Assembly (NCBI RefSeq): GCF_001039475.1
Contig: NZ_LELK01000001.1
Span: forward strand, 345,466-409,465
DNA length: 64,000 nt
Reading direction: 5' to 3'
Source: Guptibacillus hwajinpoensis
GTDB taxonomy: Bacteria > Bacillota > Bacilli > Bacillales > Guptibacillaceae
Translations under genes and position numbers: made by a program
In this document: piece by piece, positions 18,261 through 26,980 of the stretch
Numbering within the stretch: the first letter of the stretch is position 1
How the letters are laid out: each line of letters opens with the position of its first letter
Notes under the pieces: model-generated
Seen by the model: the letters and a program-made list of their open reading frames with translations, nothing else
Databases searched by the model: none
Told to the model about the DNA's origin: nothing

Positions 18261-19841
18261 CTACACTCCGCCAATTTGTTCAACTTTTACAATATCCTGA
18301 ACAGATTCAAGCGTTTCTTCGATATTTTTAGGAAGTTCACTATCAAATGAAAGCATCATAATAGCTTCCCCACCAGCTGTTTTTCTTCCAACTTGCATCG
18401 TAGCGATATTAATTTCGTGTTCACCTAATACCTTCCCCACATTCCCAATAACCCCTGGTCTGTCATTATGCTGAATATAAAGTAGGTGTCCCTGAGGATG
18501 GAAGTCAATATCAAATCCATTTAACTGTGTAATCCGATCACCGTATTCTTTAATATAAGTCCCTTGTAATGAAAAAGTTTCTTTATCACCTTGAACGGTT
18601 ACTGAAATGAGGTTTGAATACCCGTGAGTTTCAGAGCTATGCTTTTCTCCATACGTTATACCGCGCTCTCTTGCAATGGAAGGAGCATTTACTTCATTAA
18701 CTGTCGTATCCAATCTTGACTTAAGAAAAGAAGCCATAAGGTTCCTTGTCAAAATAGCTGTATCGAGTTCTGTCAATTTACCAGCGTAGCTTACTTCGAC
18801 GAGGTTGACTGCTGACTTCATACATTGTGAAAGAATACTTCCCATTTTACGAGTGAGTTCATAATAAGGTTTGATCTTCTCGTACTCTTCCTTCGAAAAT
18901 CCTGGAAGATTAATAGCATTTCTAATCGGTTTATCTTGTAGGAAGTATAAAACTTCGTCAGCCACTTGAGCAGCAACATTAAGCTGGGCCTCTTTTGTAG
19001 AAGCGCCGAGGTGAGGCGTGACGATCACTTGATCGTAGCCAAGAAGTGGGTGGTTATGTTCAGGTGGCTCTGATTCAAATACATCAAGTGCTACACCACC
19101 AATATGACCAGAGTCGAGGTAAGGGATTAATGCTTTTTCATCAATAATCCCACCGCGAGCACAGTTAATGAGAAAGACGCCTTTTTTTGTTCTAGCAATC
19201 GTTTCTTCATTCAACAAGCCTCGTGTTTTGTCTGTGAGAGGTGTGTGAACGGTGATGATATCAGCAACATCAAGCAAATGATCAAATTCAACGGATTCTA
19301 CATCGAGCTTTTGAGCTCGATCATTTGTCAAAAATGGATCAAAAACAGCTACATTCATTCCAAACGCTCTTGCTCTTCGTGATAGCTCAGTTCCGATTCT
19401 TCCCATACCAACGATTCCGAGTGTTTTACCGTAAAGCTCTGTACCCACATAGTCTTTTCGCATCCACTTTCCGCTCTTTAACGAAGAAGTTCCCTGTGGG
19501 ATGTTCCGCACTAGTGACGCTATCATTGCGAAAGTATGTTCAGTTGTAGAAATTGTGTTACCGTCAGGTGCGTTAACAACGATTACACCACGTTTAGTTG
19601 CAGCATCAAGGTCAATGTTATCAACACCGACTCCTGCTCTAGCTACAATTTTTAAATTTGGCATTTGATTTAGAACTTCGGCTGTAACTTTGGTCGCACT
19701 TCTAACTAGTAGTGCCTCATATTGATTTAGTCGATCGCTAAATTCGTTCAGTGAACCAATATCGCATTGAATTGTACTTTCATTCAGTAAGGGTTGCAAT
19801 CCATCTTCTTTAATACCATCTGTAACAAGAACGTAAGCCAA
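18261..19841 (-). CDS. serA: D-3-phosphoglycerate dehydrogenase
   Basis: This 526-residue protein is the long, ACT-containing form of PGDH, as in B. subtilis (525). It has the NAD-binding motif GKTLGIVGMGRIGTE near residue 140, catalytic segments NCARGGIIDE and VTPHLGAST, an intervening domain, and a C-terminal ACT domain (NDRPGVIGNVGKVLGEHEIN). It catalyses the first step of serine synthesis from 3-phosphoglycerate and is normally feedback-inhibited by serine through the ACT domain. The start codon is TTG, with GGGAG 8 bases upstream on the minus strand. A family-A repeat lies about 130 bases upstream. Confidence 0.95.
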   Translation of the reverse strand: MAYVLVTDGIKEDGLQPLLNESTIQCDIGSLNEFSDRLNQYEALLVRSATKVTAEVLNQMPNLKIVARAGVGVDNIDLDAATKRGVIVVNAPDGNTISTTEHTFAMIASLVRNIPQGTSSLKSGKWMRKDYVGTELYGKTLGIVGMGRIGTELSRRARAFGMNVAVFDPFLTNDRAQKLDVESVEFDHLLDVADIITVHTPLTDKTRGLLNEETIARTKKGVFLINCARGGIIDEKALIPYLDSGHIGGVALDVFESEPPEHNHPLLGYDQVIVTPHLGASTKEAQLNVAAQVADEVLYFLQDKPIRNAINLPGFSKEEYEKIKPYYELTRKMGSILSQCMKSAVNLVEVSYAGKLTELDTAILTRNLMASFLKSRLDTTVNEVNAPSIARERGITYGEKHSSETHGYSNLISVTVQGDKETFSLQGTYIKEYGDRITQLNGFDIDFHPQGHLLYIQHNDRPGVIGNVGKVLGEHEINIATMQVGRKTAGGEAIMMLSFDSELPKNIEETLESVQDIVKVEQIGGV

Positions 19842-19970
19842 TTACTCCACTCCCTTTTTTTCTATCTCTTCTAATTTTTTTGAAAACTTAATACTATACT
19901 TTTTATCATGAAAGCACTAAAGTGTCAATTTCAATTAGAATTTAAATGGGACGATTTTTTTAATAGAAAA

Positions 19971-20210
19971 AGGCTCTTCTCGTATTCATTGTTGCTAGAT
20001 GAGTGGATTCATTTCCGCTTCAGGATGCTCGCTTTCCGCGGGGTGGGCGGTGAGCCTCCTCGTCGCTTACGCTCCTGTGGGGTCTCACCTGTCCCACTAG
20101 TCCCGCAGGAGTCGAGCATCCTTCCGCTCCAATTAGCGAAGTGTGGTTTTTTATATAATTTTTTTTTCAGAGCAACAATCTTTTAGAAAGGAGCCTTTTG
20201 AAAAGAGCCT
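19971..20210. repeat. Palindromic interspersed repeat, family A, long copy
   Basis: Reverse-complement relative of the element at 4145-4303. The left terminus 19971-19996 matches the other copy's right terminus at 23 of 26 bases. The right terminus 20171-20196 matches the other copy's left terminus at 25 of 26 bases. A further 14 bases (20197-20210) carry a second terminal tip ending GAAAAGAGCCT. The centre keeps the CGCTTTCCGCGGGG core but contains about 60 extra bases (about 20061-20122) rich in GC, including GTGGGGTCTCACC. It separates the fer terminator from the serA promoter and has no ORF with a plausible ribosome binding site. Confidence 0.85.
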
Positions 20211-20212
20211 AG

Positions 20213-20241
20213 AAAAAAACCCCCGGCTAGGTTAACCGGGG
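20213..20241 (-). terminator. Terminator of fer
   Basis: Read on the minus strand, CCCCGG pairs with CCGGGG (20236-20241 with 20221-20226), followed by a run of seven Ts. It abuts the end of the family-A repeat. Confidence 0.88.
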
Positions 20242-20253
20242 ATTAAAGGATTA

Positions 20254-20505
<252 letters not shown>

Positions 20506-20721
20506 TTAACCTCCTATTCAATACTTCTATATGCCTTTCATCATTCTTTTATACGTAAATGAAAGTTTTTAATAACTTCATTGTAAAGGTGATTTCTTGA
20601 CTTTTCAATAGTCAAATACTTTTCTTACTGCCTAATAGGTAGTTACCCGATTTTAATTTAAGTAAACACACCATAAAATTTGATACAATAAGAACAGAGT
20701 AAGTGACAGGGTGGTCTGATC

Positions 20722-21771
20722 ATGGAATATTTAAATGGTGTGGTATTATTTGTACTTAATCGTTATAAAGGGGAACGCTCAATATCAGCGGTGTATCACC
20801 TACTAAGAGGGAAGAAATCTTCACAAACAATTCAAGATGCCAGACTTTTCGACGTATCGTTTTTGTTTGGAATGCTAAAGCACTTGAACAGAAATCAACT
20901 TCAAGACGTAACTGTGAATTTAGTAAATGAAGGATCACTTTTCCAAACAGATCAAGATCGGTATGTGATAACACAAGATGGTAATAGTGCTCTTCAAACA
21001 TTTGTAAGTACGCATCCATTTCCAATGCATTTGAACGGTTGGAAGTATCATCATTTAGCCGATCAATTCTGGCAGCGCCTTAGTTTATACGTTCAGAGTC
21101 TTTCTTATTCTGTTCATAACAATATGAATTTCTATCCCGTCATGAAAGATGAGCTGATTCAAGGTTGGGTTAGAAATCATTTCCCTACTCGTTCAGAGGA
21201 TCGAGTAAAGATCGCTGCAGAGCTTTATCAAGAAGTGACACATGTCCTTGAAAAACAACCAAATTACCTTGCCACTTTTTTCGTTCATCGTCTTAGTGGA
21301 GTTGGAAGGACAGGACTTACTTTACAACAAACTGCTACCGAGTTTAGGATTACTCTTGAAGAAGCTACAATTAAATTTTACGGTGTTATACATGCTTGTC
21401 TAACCTTCATTCAAACTAGTTCTGATTATCCGTTGCTAGCATCTTTAGCAGCAGATGAGCATGCTGAAATGCCATTAACGTCATCTACAAGGCAAACATA
21501 CGAATTGTTAATGAAAGGTTTAACAATGGACCAGATCGTTAACAAGCGACAATTAAAGAAAAGCACGATTGAAGATCATTTAGTAGAAATAGCAATCAAT
21601 GTACCGGACTTTTCAATTGATCCTTTTGTTACTAGACAAGCACAGCAATCAATTAAGACAGCTAGTCAAGAAACAAAGAGCCAAAGACTGAAAACGGTCA
21701 AGGAACATTTAAATCATAAATATCCTTATTTTGAAATTAGATTAACACTATGCAAAGAAGGGGTTCAATGA
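20722..21771 (+). CDS. ypbB: Helix-turn-helix protein YpbB, partner of recS
   Basis: A 349-residue soluble protein without catalytic motifs that I can see. The C-terminal part contains a helix-turn-helix-like segment (RQTYELLMKGLTMDQIVNKRQLKKSTIEDHL), as in HTH_40-type domains that accompany RecQ helicases. The gene ends with ATGA overlapping the start of the RecQ-like gene, the same coupling as ypbB-recS in B. subtilis. A role in DNA repair together with the helicase is inferred from this arrangement. ATG 20722 follows an AGGGTGG ribosome binding site. Confidence 0.8.
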   Translation: MEYLNGVVLFVLNRYKGERSISAVYHLLRGKKSSQTIQDARLFDVSFLFGMLKHLNRNQLQDVTVNLVNEGSLFQTDQDRYVITQDGNSALQTFVSTHPFPMHLNGWKYHHLADQFWQRLSLYVQSLSYSVHNNMNFYPVMKDELIQGWVRNHFPTRSEDRVKIAAELYQEVTHVLEKQPNYLATFFVHRLSGVGRTGLTLQQTATEFRITLEEATIKFYGVIHACLTFIQTSSDYPLLASLAADEHAEMPLTSSTRQTYELLMKGLTMDQIVNKRQLKKSTIEDHLVEIAINVPDFSIDPFVTRQAQQSIKTASQETKSQRLKTVKEHLNHKYPYFEIRLTLCKEGVQ

Positions 21772-23309
21772 ATCTAGTCAGCATTTTATATAAACACTTT
21801 GGTTATCAAAAATTTAGATTAGGTCAGGAAGAAATTATTAAAGATGTGCTGGAGGGTAAAGATGTATTTGCTATGCTACCAACAGGTGCAGGAAAGTCGC
21901 TTTGCTATCAAGTGCCAGCTTACGCAGGAGCGTCTCCAGTATTAATTGTTTCCCCACTTGTATCTTTAATGGAAGATCAGGTTCAACAATTGAAAACGCA
22001 CGGAGAGAAACGGGTCGTTGCTTTAAATAGCTTCCTGGATTTTAATAAGAGAAAGACGATTCTAAGACAATTATCTAGCTATTCTTTCATTTATGCATCA
22101 CCAGAAATTCTTCAAAATAGAAATGTTCAACGTGCCCTGAGTCAAATCGGCATTCGCTTAATGGTTGTAGATGAAGCTCATTGCGTTTCTCAATGGGGTC
22201 ATGACTTTAGAACAGATTACTTGAAGCTTGGATTACTTAGAGAACAGTTAGGTTTTCCTCCTTTACTAGCATTAACAGCCACAGCAACTCAAGAAGTTCG
22301 TCAAGATATTGTTAAGCAACTACAAATGGTTGACCCAATATTTCATGTTCATACTGTCGATCGACCAAACATTGCAATTAAGTTAGAAAAACACCGTTCA
22401 CTAGTCGAAAAAGTTAAAGCGTTACATCAATACGCTGGACAGCTTAAAGGACCAGGCATTATTTATTTTTCTAGCAGGAATTGGGCTGACAAAATAGCAC
22501 GTGAGTTAGAAGAAGCGGGAATAGGAAGCGTAGCTTCGTATCATGCAGGACTTAATCAAGAAGATCGCTTGCTTATACAGCAGCAGTTCTTAAGTGATGA
22601 ACTCTCGATTGTATGCTCAACTAATGCATTTGGAATGGGGATAAATAAAAGTAATATACGTTATGTAATCCATTTTCATCCTCCTTCTACGATCGAAAGT
22701 TATCTGCAGGAAATAGGTCGGGCAGGAAGAGATCAGGAGAAAGCTATTGCAATTCATCTTTATACAGAAGAAGATGAATTTCTGCCTTTATCTTTTATAG
22801 ACAGTGAGCTTCCAGATCGGACTCAAGTTGCGGATGTGATAAGTCACCTTTCTAACCGTATTGGAGAACGAATAAATGCAAAGCAGTATGAGAGTCAGGA
22901 GATGCCAGTTGGTTTACCTGAAACGGCCTGGCGGCTTATCGTCCATAAGTTAGAAGTTCACGGAATCTTAAAGAATGATATTATACAGCCTTTTCAATTC
23001 AATAATGCTGTTGAGGTGATTACTTCAGAAGCCGAAGATCGAAGAAAAGAAAAGCTAGTGAAGTGGAAGAGGTTTAAAAGCTGGCTAGAAGACAATCAGT
23101 GTAGAAGAAATGGACTGCTTTCTATATTTCGCGAAACACCAGTTAGCGTAGAAGATTGTTGCGATTATTGTGGTTTTTCGTTAGAAAACTATTCTAAAGA
23201 TGTAAACAAGATGGATCAACATAGGATTCAAATAAGCAATTGGAAGCAAGAGCTGGAAAGGTTACTTGTAGTAAAAAAGGAGGATCGTGGTGAGAAACCG
23301 ACAGGCTGA
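21768..23309 (+). CDS. recS: RecQ-family ATP-dependent DNA helicase (RecS-like)
   Basis: A 513-residue superfamily 2 helicase with Walker A LPTGAGKSLCYQ, the DEAH box in VVDEAHCVSQWGHDFR, ALTATAT (motif III), STNAFGMGINKSNIRYVIHF, and QEIGRAGRDQ (motif VI). A cysteine set near the C-terminus (CRRNG and CCDYCG) suggests the RecQ zinc site, and no HRDC domain follows. This short layout is that of B. subtilis RecS rather than the longer RecQ. It unwinds DNA during recombination and fork repair. I chose ATG 21768, which overlaps the ypbB stop and has AAGAAGGGG upstream, over the earlier ATG at 21750. Confidence 0.9.
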   Translation: MNLVSILYKHFGYQKFRLGQEEIIKDVLEGKDVFAMLPTGAGKSLCYQVPAYAGASPVLIVSPLVSLMEDQVQQLKTHGEKRVVALNSFLDFNKRKTILRQLSSYSFIYASPEILQNRNVQRALSQIGIRLMVVDEAHCVSQWGHDFRTDYLKLGLLREQLGFPPLLALTATATQEVRQDIVKQLQMVDPIFHVHTVDRPNIAIKLEKHRSLVEKVKALHQYAGQLKGPGIIYFSSRNWADKIARELEEAGIGSVASYHAGLNQEDRLLIQQQFLSDELSIVCSTNAFGMGINKSNIRYVIHFHPPSTIESYLQEIGRAGRDQEKAIAIHLYTEEDEFLPLSFIDSELPDRTQVADVISHLSNRIGERINAKQYESQEMPVGLPETAWRLIVHKLEVHGILKNDIIQPFQFNNAVEVITSEAEDRRKEKLVKWKRFKSWLEDNQCRRNGLLSIFRETPVSVEDCCDYCGFSLENYSKDVNKMDQHRIQISNWKQELERLLVVKKEDRGEKPTG

Positions 23310-23868
23310 AGTTGTAAAAAACCTTTCGGATCGAGAATTGCTCATCAATGTTTATTTAACACAGGGGATCCTTCTTATCCTGTCTGTTGTGATTGGTGTC
23401 ATTCTATTTTCTGAAGTATGGTTTATAGATGAAATTGTAGAATTTAATTTGGGTAATATGATATTTCTAGGAGGTGGGTTGGCATTATTTGTTGTTCTAA
23501 TTGATCAACTCCTAATGGTTGTATTGCCTGAAGATAAACTAGATGATGGGGGAATTAACGAGAGGATCTTCTCAAATCTCTCAATACCGCATATATTGTT
23601 CCTATCTTTTGTCATTTCATTTAGTGAAGAGCTACTGTTTCGTGGCGTAATCCAAACTCATTTAGGTCTATTCATAGCGAGTGGTTTATTTGCTATTATT
23701 CATGTTAGGTATCTAGCTAAGCCAGTGTTATTTACAGTAGTCATCGGGATTAGCTTTATGCTAGGAATATTATTTGAGTTCACCGATAATGTACTCGTTA
23801 CGATTACAGCCCATTTTCTAATTGATTCAACAATGGGAATCCTCATCAAACAAAAAGCGCATTCTTGA
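23290..23868 (+). CDS. CPBP-family intramembrane metalloprotease (YpbD-like)
   Basis: An integral membrane protein of about 192 residues with the CPBP/ABI motif EELLFRGVIQTHLG near residue 115 and a second conserved histidine in GLFAIIHVRYL, then TAHFLIDST, which together form the metal site. Homologues are Rce1-like proteases. The gene in this position in B. subtilis is ypbD. The start is one of two adjacent GTG codons; GTG 23290 has AAGGAGG with 6 bases of spacing. It overlaps the end of recS by 20 bases. The substrate is unknown. Confidence 0.82.
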   Translation: MRNRQAEVVKNLSDRELLINVYLTQGILLILSVVIGVILFSEVWFIDEIVEFNLGNMIFLGGGLALFVVLIDQLLMVVLPEDKLDDGGINERIFSNLSIPHILFLSFVISFSEELLFRGVIQTHLGLFIASGLFAIIHVRYLAKPVLFTVVIGISFMLGILFEFTDNVLVTITAHFLIDSTMGILIKQKAHS

Positions 23869-23891
23869 TCACATCATGAAAGGTGAGTTAT

Positions 23892-24074
23892 ATGAAGAAC
23901 GAAAGTCCATTACCATCGAGGAAAGATTATCATCGCAATAAAGAAAACAAAAAAAAGAGAGCTAGTAGTAGCAAAAAGGAAACCGAGTTACCTTCGCTTA
24001 CCCTAATACGTGTTCTAGCTCTGCTTTTTATTGGAATGGTTTCAATATTCCTTCTCTATTCGTACTTCGCTTAA
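23892..24074 (+). CDS. Small single-span membrane protein, 60 residues (YpbE position)
   Basis: A highly basic, serine/lysine-rich N-terminal half (RKDYHRNKENKKKRASSSKK) is followed by one hydrophobic helix (VLALLFIGMVSIFLLYSYF) that ends the protein. In this position B. subtilis has ypbE, which continues after a comparable basic region and helix into an external LysM domain. Here the reading frame stops directly after the helix. It could be a natural short version, a remnant, or unrelated. ATG 23892 has AAAGGTGAG upstream. The stop is followed by about 80 bases without a feature I can identify. Confidence 0.65.
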   Translation: MKNESPLPSRKDYHRNKENKKKRASSSKKETELPSLTLIRVLALLFIGMVSIFLLYSYFA

Positions 24075-24155
24075 AATTTATCTAGATCAGGTATTTCCCC
24101 AGTATTATCTGATGACAGAGAAGCATAGACTAGTCTCAGTAAAGGGGGGAGCGAA

Positions 24156-24605
24156 GTGGATGTATTCAAACAGTGGAATCTTCCGCAGCCTCAATCTAAC
24201 GTAACAATCGTATTGCTGCAAGAATTAGTGGAAAGGAAAAATGATGAAAAACACTTTAAAGCGAAGTCTCTTTTCTATGGATATGTTCTAACGTTTTTGA
24301 TTCTAATCATTGGAGCGATCTTTTTGTACGAGCTTGAGAGGAGTACGGCGCTTTTTGTACGGTCGGTTTCTCCTACAACTACGCCGTTTCTCTCCGTAAC
24401 AATTTTAATGAGTATCGCAGCATTTTATCAGTTAAGGAAGTTTAACAAAAAGTGCAAGAAAGCAGAGGATGAATTTGAATCTCTTAGATTAGAGGTATTG
24501 GATCGAAGCGACGAACTTTTCGAAGGTCAGATTCAATGGGAGAATAGGGATGATGTTTTTAAATACATGAAAGAAACACACGACGTTAATCTATATTATA
24601 AATAG
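24156..24605 (+). CDS. YpbF-like membrane protein (DUF2663 type)
   Basis: A 149-residue protein with two hydrophobic helices (VLTFLILIIGAIFLYEL and PFLSVTILMSIAAFYQL) and a charged C-terminal cytoplasmic tail that ends DVFKYMKETHDVNLYYK. Size, topology and place between the ypbE-like gene and ypbG suit YpbF. Function unknown. The start codon is GTG 24156 after the G-rich ribosome binding site AAAGGGGGGA. It converges on a small minus-strand gene only 3 bases away, and I see no clear terminator between them. Confidence 0.65.
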   Translation: MDVFKQWNLPQPQSNVTIVLLQELVERKNDEKHFKAKSLFYGYVLTFLILIIGAIFLYELERSTALFVRSVSPTTTPFLSVTILMSIAAFYQLRKFNKKCKKAEDEFESLRLEVLDRSDELFEGQIQWENRDDVFKYMKETHDVNLYYK

Positions 24606-24608
24606 TTG

Positions 24609-24824
24609 TTAACGTTGCTCAGGACACCCGAAAAACAGATATTGTTCGATTTGAAAACAATTTCCGTTAATTGATAGTTCATCCTCTACAAACATTTCAA
24701 TTTTGCCAAAAGCTACAGTATCTTTAAGTTTAGGACAGAATACTTCAACGGGCATGCCAAGACGGCGATTAAAATCTAAATCTTCATTTCCCAACAATGA
24801 TTTTGTTTTCAGTTTATTAATCAT
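24609..24824 (-). CDS. Hypothetical small protein, 71 residues
   Basis: A minus-strand frame that fills most of the gap between ypbF and the CBS-protein gene. The product is soluble and contains RRLGMPVEVFCPKLKDTVAFGKIEMFVEDELSINGN, which looks like a small beta-rich fold, and ends with a Cys (GCPEQR). GGAGATGAT lies about 11 bases before its ATG. The regular alternation of hydrophobic residues supports a real protein. A competing frame on the plus strand (24703-24918) has no ribosome binding site and looks like a shadow. Family not recognised. Confidence 0.55.
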   Translation of the reverse strand: MINKLKTKSLLGNEDLDFNRRLGMPVEVFCPKLKDTVAFGKIEMFVEDELSINGNCFQIEQYLFFGCPEQR

Positions 24825-25034
24825 TGATCCATCATCTCCGTTTTTTTGGTATCCGTTCCATTCGGTGTGGTTATACTTATATATTACAGTAAATAGACTG
24901 AATCTTCAAGAAATTTAAAAGCCCAATTTACGGAAATTCAAGCCTGATTTTTAGTTAATTTTGTTTTTGGAAGGATATTATTCTTGAATTGTGGTATTAA
25001 TTAAGTGTAGTGATTTTAAAAAGAGGTGATAGTT

Positions 25035-25670
25035 GTGTATGTACGTAGTGCGATGAAAACTATTCGAGAAACGATTTATGTGAATGATGACACAAAGTTA
25101 AGTGAAACCTTAGAGTTGCTGAAAGAGCGTGAGGTTGATGGTGTACCGGTTATTAAAGGAAATAAATATGTAGGAATCGTGACCTTTAATCGTATTTATA
25201 AAGCATATTTCAAAAGTGATATTACAGATAAAGAAAAGTTTTTAAATGAAACAAGTGCTGGAGAAATTGCTTACCAAAAAGATGTTACTGTGGATCAAGA
25301 AGCAGTATTTGAAACAACACTTTTGCTAGCGAAAAATGCTCCGCTCATTGCAGTTGTTGATGAGAAGCAGGATTTTATTGGAATCATTACAAGATCTGAT
25401 ATTCTAGACCAGTTTCAAAGCGTTTTTGGCATGCGAAAGCCAGGTATTCGAATTGCTTTTGCTTCTTCAGAGACAGAAGGAAGAATCGCAAGGCTTGCTA
25501 AAATCGCCAAAAACTTTCATGAGAATATTATTTCGCTTTCTACCTTTGATGAATCAAACCAGAATGTGAGAAGAATAGTCATGAAAATAGAGAAAAAGGA
25601 GAACCTTGATCAATTTATTGCTAAGCTAGAACAGAATGGTTTTAAAGTATTAGATATTAAAGAAGTTTAA
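25035..25670 (+). CDS. CBS-domain protein, AcuB-like
   Basis: A protein of about 211 residues with two CBS modules. The first (about residues 1-60) has SETLELLKEREVDGVPVI; the second (about 75-130) has APLIAVVDEKQDFIGIITRSDIL. A C-terminal ACT-like region follows (about 140-210). B. subtilis AcuB has the same size and layout. Such domains bind adenine nucleotides and regulate partner proteins. I start at GTG 25035, which has AGAGGTGAT just upstream, rather than GTG 25026, which lies within that ribosome binding site. A hairpin follows the stop codon. Confidence 0.78.
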   Translation: MYVRSAMKTIRETIYVNDDTKLSETLELLKEREVDGVPVIKGNKYVGIVTFNRIYKAYFKSDITDKEKFLNETSAGEIAYQKDVTVDQEAVFETTLLLAKNAPLIAVVDEKQDFIGIITRSDILDQFQSVFGMRKPGIRIAFASSETEGRIARLAKIAKNFHENIISLSTFDESNQNVRRIVMKIEKKENLDQFIAKLEQNGFKVLDIKEV

Positions 25671-25686
25671 TTGCTTATTACCCATA

Positions 25687-25725
25687 AAACCTCCTACTCT
25701 TACATACGTTAGAGTGGGAGGTTTT
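25687..25725 (+). terminator. Hairpin between the CBS gene and the next membrane-protein gene; its 3' arm contains the next gene's ribosome binding site
   Basis: AAAACCTCC-ACTCT (25687-25701) pairs with AGAGT-GGAGGTTTT (25711-25725) over a 9-10 base loop. The T run is short. GGGAGG (25716-25721) is also the Shine-Dalgarno sequence for ATG 25730, so this hairpin may act as terminator, translational lock or both. Confidence 0.7.
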
Positions 25726-25729
25726 GCTG

Positions 25730-26125
25730 ATGATTCGTCTATTTAGGTTACTTGGAGTCTTTTGCTTTCTATATCTTGCAGAAAGTAACTTAAGTTTAAA
25801 TAGCATAACGTTTACAGACATGATGTTAAACAGTGGACAATACGGATTAGGAGCTGTTTGTTTCTTGGTAGGTTTTCTGTTAGTTGCAAGAATTATCAGG
25901 GAACACGTTGAAGGTATTGTATCGTGGTCTTTTCAAAATAATGTTCATCTTAGAATTTTCATAATTGAGGTTACTTTACTAACTGGAGTATACTGGATAT
26001 TGTTCCAAACTAATAAATGGTTATCTCTTGCGTCTCTCGTAATGGCAATTATATATGGAGGCCTATCTGCTGACATAAGTGCTGCGAAAGCGATGAAAAG
26101 ATTCAGAAGGAGCAATGAAACATGA
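25730..26125 (+). CDS. Hypothetical membrane protein, 131 residues
   Basis: The protein has four hydrophobic stretches: LFRLLGVFCFLYLA, QYGLGAVCFLVGFLLVARII, IIEVTLLTGVYWILF and LASLVMAIIYGGLSA. Basic residues at the C-terminus (KRFRRS) are probably cytoplasmic. ATG 25730 has GGGAGG 8 bases upstream, and that sequence is embedded in the preceding hairpin. The end overlaps the start of ypbG (ATGA), so the two are coupled. I do not recognise the family. Confidence 0.68.
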   Translation: MIRLFRLLGVFCFLYLAESNLSLNSITFTDMMLNSGQYGLGAVCFLVGFLLVARIIREHVEGIVSWSFQNNVHLRIFIIEVTLLTGVYWILFQTNKWLSLASLVMAIIYGGLSADISAAKAMKRFRRSNET

Positions 26126-26880
26126 TTTATATTATCGGATTGGTTGTAGCTGGTCTTTTGTTATTAAGCTACATGTGGGTTGAAGCACACCTCAACAGAA
26201 TTGTTACACAAGAACTTGAAATAAAGGATTTGCCGGAGAGTTTTGAGTCCTATCGAATCTTTTTTATATCAGATTTGCATAACAGATTAATCTCTAACAA
26301 AATTCTAAGTAAGGTTAAAAATAACGTAGATGTGGTGGTAATAGGTGGAGACGTGATGGAGAAGGGAGTTTCATTTGAGAAAGTAAATGAAAATCTGAAG
26401 CAGTTAAGTAACCTTGCGCCATGCTATTTTGTTTGGGGCAATAATGATTATGAAGAGAATCCGAAAAAACTTGAAAAAATACTACAAGGTCATCACATAA
26501 CTATTCTGAAAAACGGCGCTGTTAAAATTACAAAAGCCAATGAATCAATTAATTTACTAGGAATTGATGACTTATCTACAGAGAATGCTTCACTTGAGCA
26601 AGCCTTAGATTCAGCACGAGAACAAACTAAAATACTTATTAGTCATAATCCTGATATTCAATACGATCTTCCAGTGAGTAACGAGATTCAACTAATTCTT
26701 TCAGGCCACACTCATGGAGGTCAAATTCGTTTGTTCGGTTGGGGTCTACGAGAAAAAGGTGGCACAAAGGAAGTAAATGGAACGAAAGTAGTAATTAGTA
26801 ACGGTTATGGTACAACAACGCTACCGTTAAGGCTAATGGCACCTGCTGAATCACATATTTTTATATTAAAAAGGAAATAA
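26122..26880 (+). CDS. ypbG: Metallophosphoesterase YpbG
   Basis: A 252-residue protein with an N-terminal membrane anchor (IYIIGLVVAGLLLLSYMWV) and a calcineurin-like phosphoesterase domain. Metal ligands are visible in FISDLHNRL, VVIGGDVMEKG, FVWGNNDYEEN (the GNND motif), LISHNPD and LSGHTHGGQI. This anchored layout is that of the YaeI/YkuE/YpbG group. Its substrate is unknown; some relatives act on lipid-linked phosphates. Coupled to the upstream membrane protein by a 4-base overlap. About 100 bases separate it from the MerR gene. Confidence 0.85.
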   Translation: MIYIIGLVVAGLLLLSYMWVEAHLNRIVTQELEIKDLPESFESYRIFFISDLHNRLISNKILSKVKNNVDVVVIGGDVMEKGVSFEKVNENLKQLSNLAPCYFVWGNNDYEENPKKLEKILQGHHITILKNGAVKITKANESINLLGIDDLSTENASLEQALDSAREQTKILISHNPDIQYDLPVSNEIQLILSGHTHGGQIRLFGWGLREKGGTKEVNGTKVVISNGYGTTTLPLRLMAPAESHIFILKRK

Positions 26881-26980
26881 ATACAATTGTTTTCACTAAC
26901 TGCTTATACAAAGTTTACACAAACGTCATTCACCCTTTATACTAGGTGTGATAAAGGCAATACTAGAGGGGAAGATGACT

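Noticed and set aside
19908-20186. 92-codon ORF inside the family-A repeat
   Set aside because: It runs through the repeat, has no ribosome binding site, and the composition changes abruptly with the repeat core.
24703-24918. 71-codon plus-strand frame opposite the 24609-24824 gene
   Set aside because: No ribosome binding site, and its amino-acid pattern looks like a complement of the minus-strand gene.
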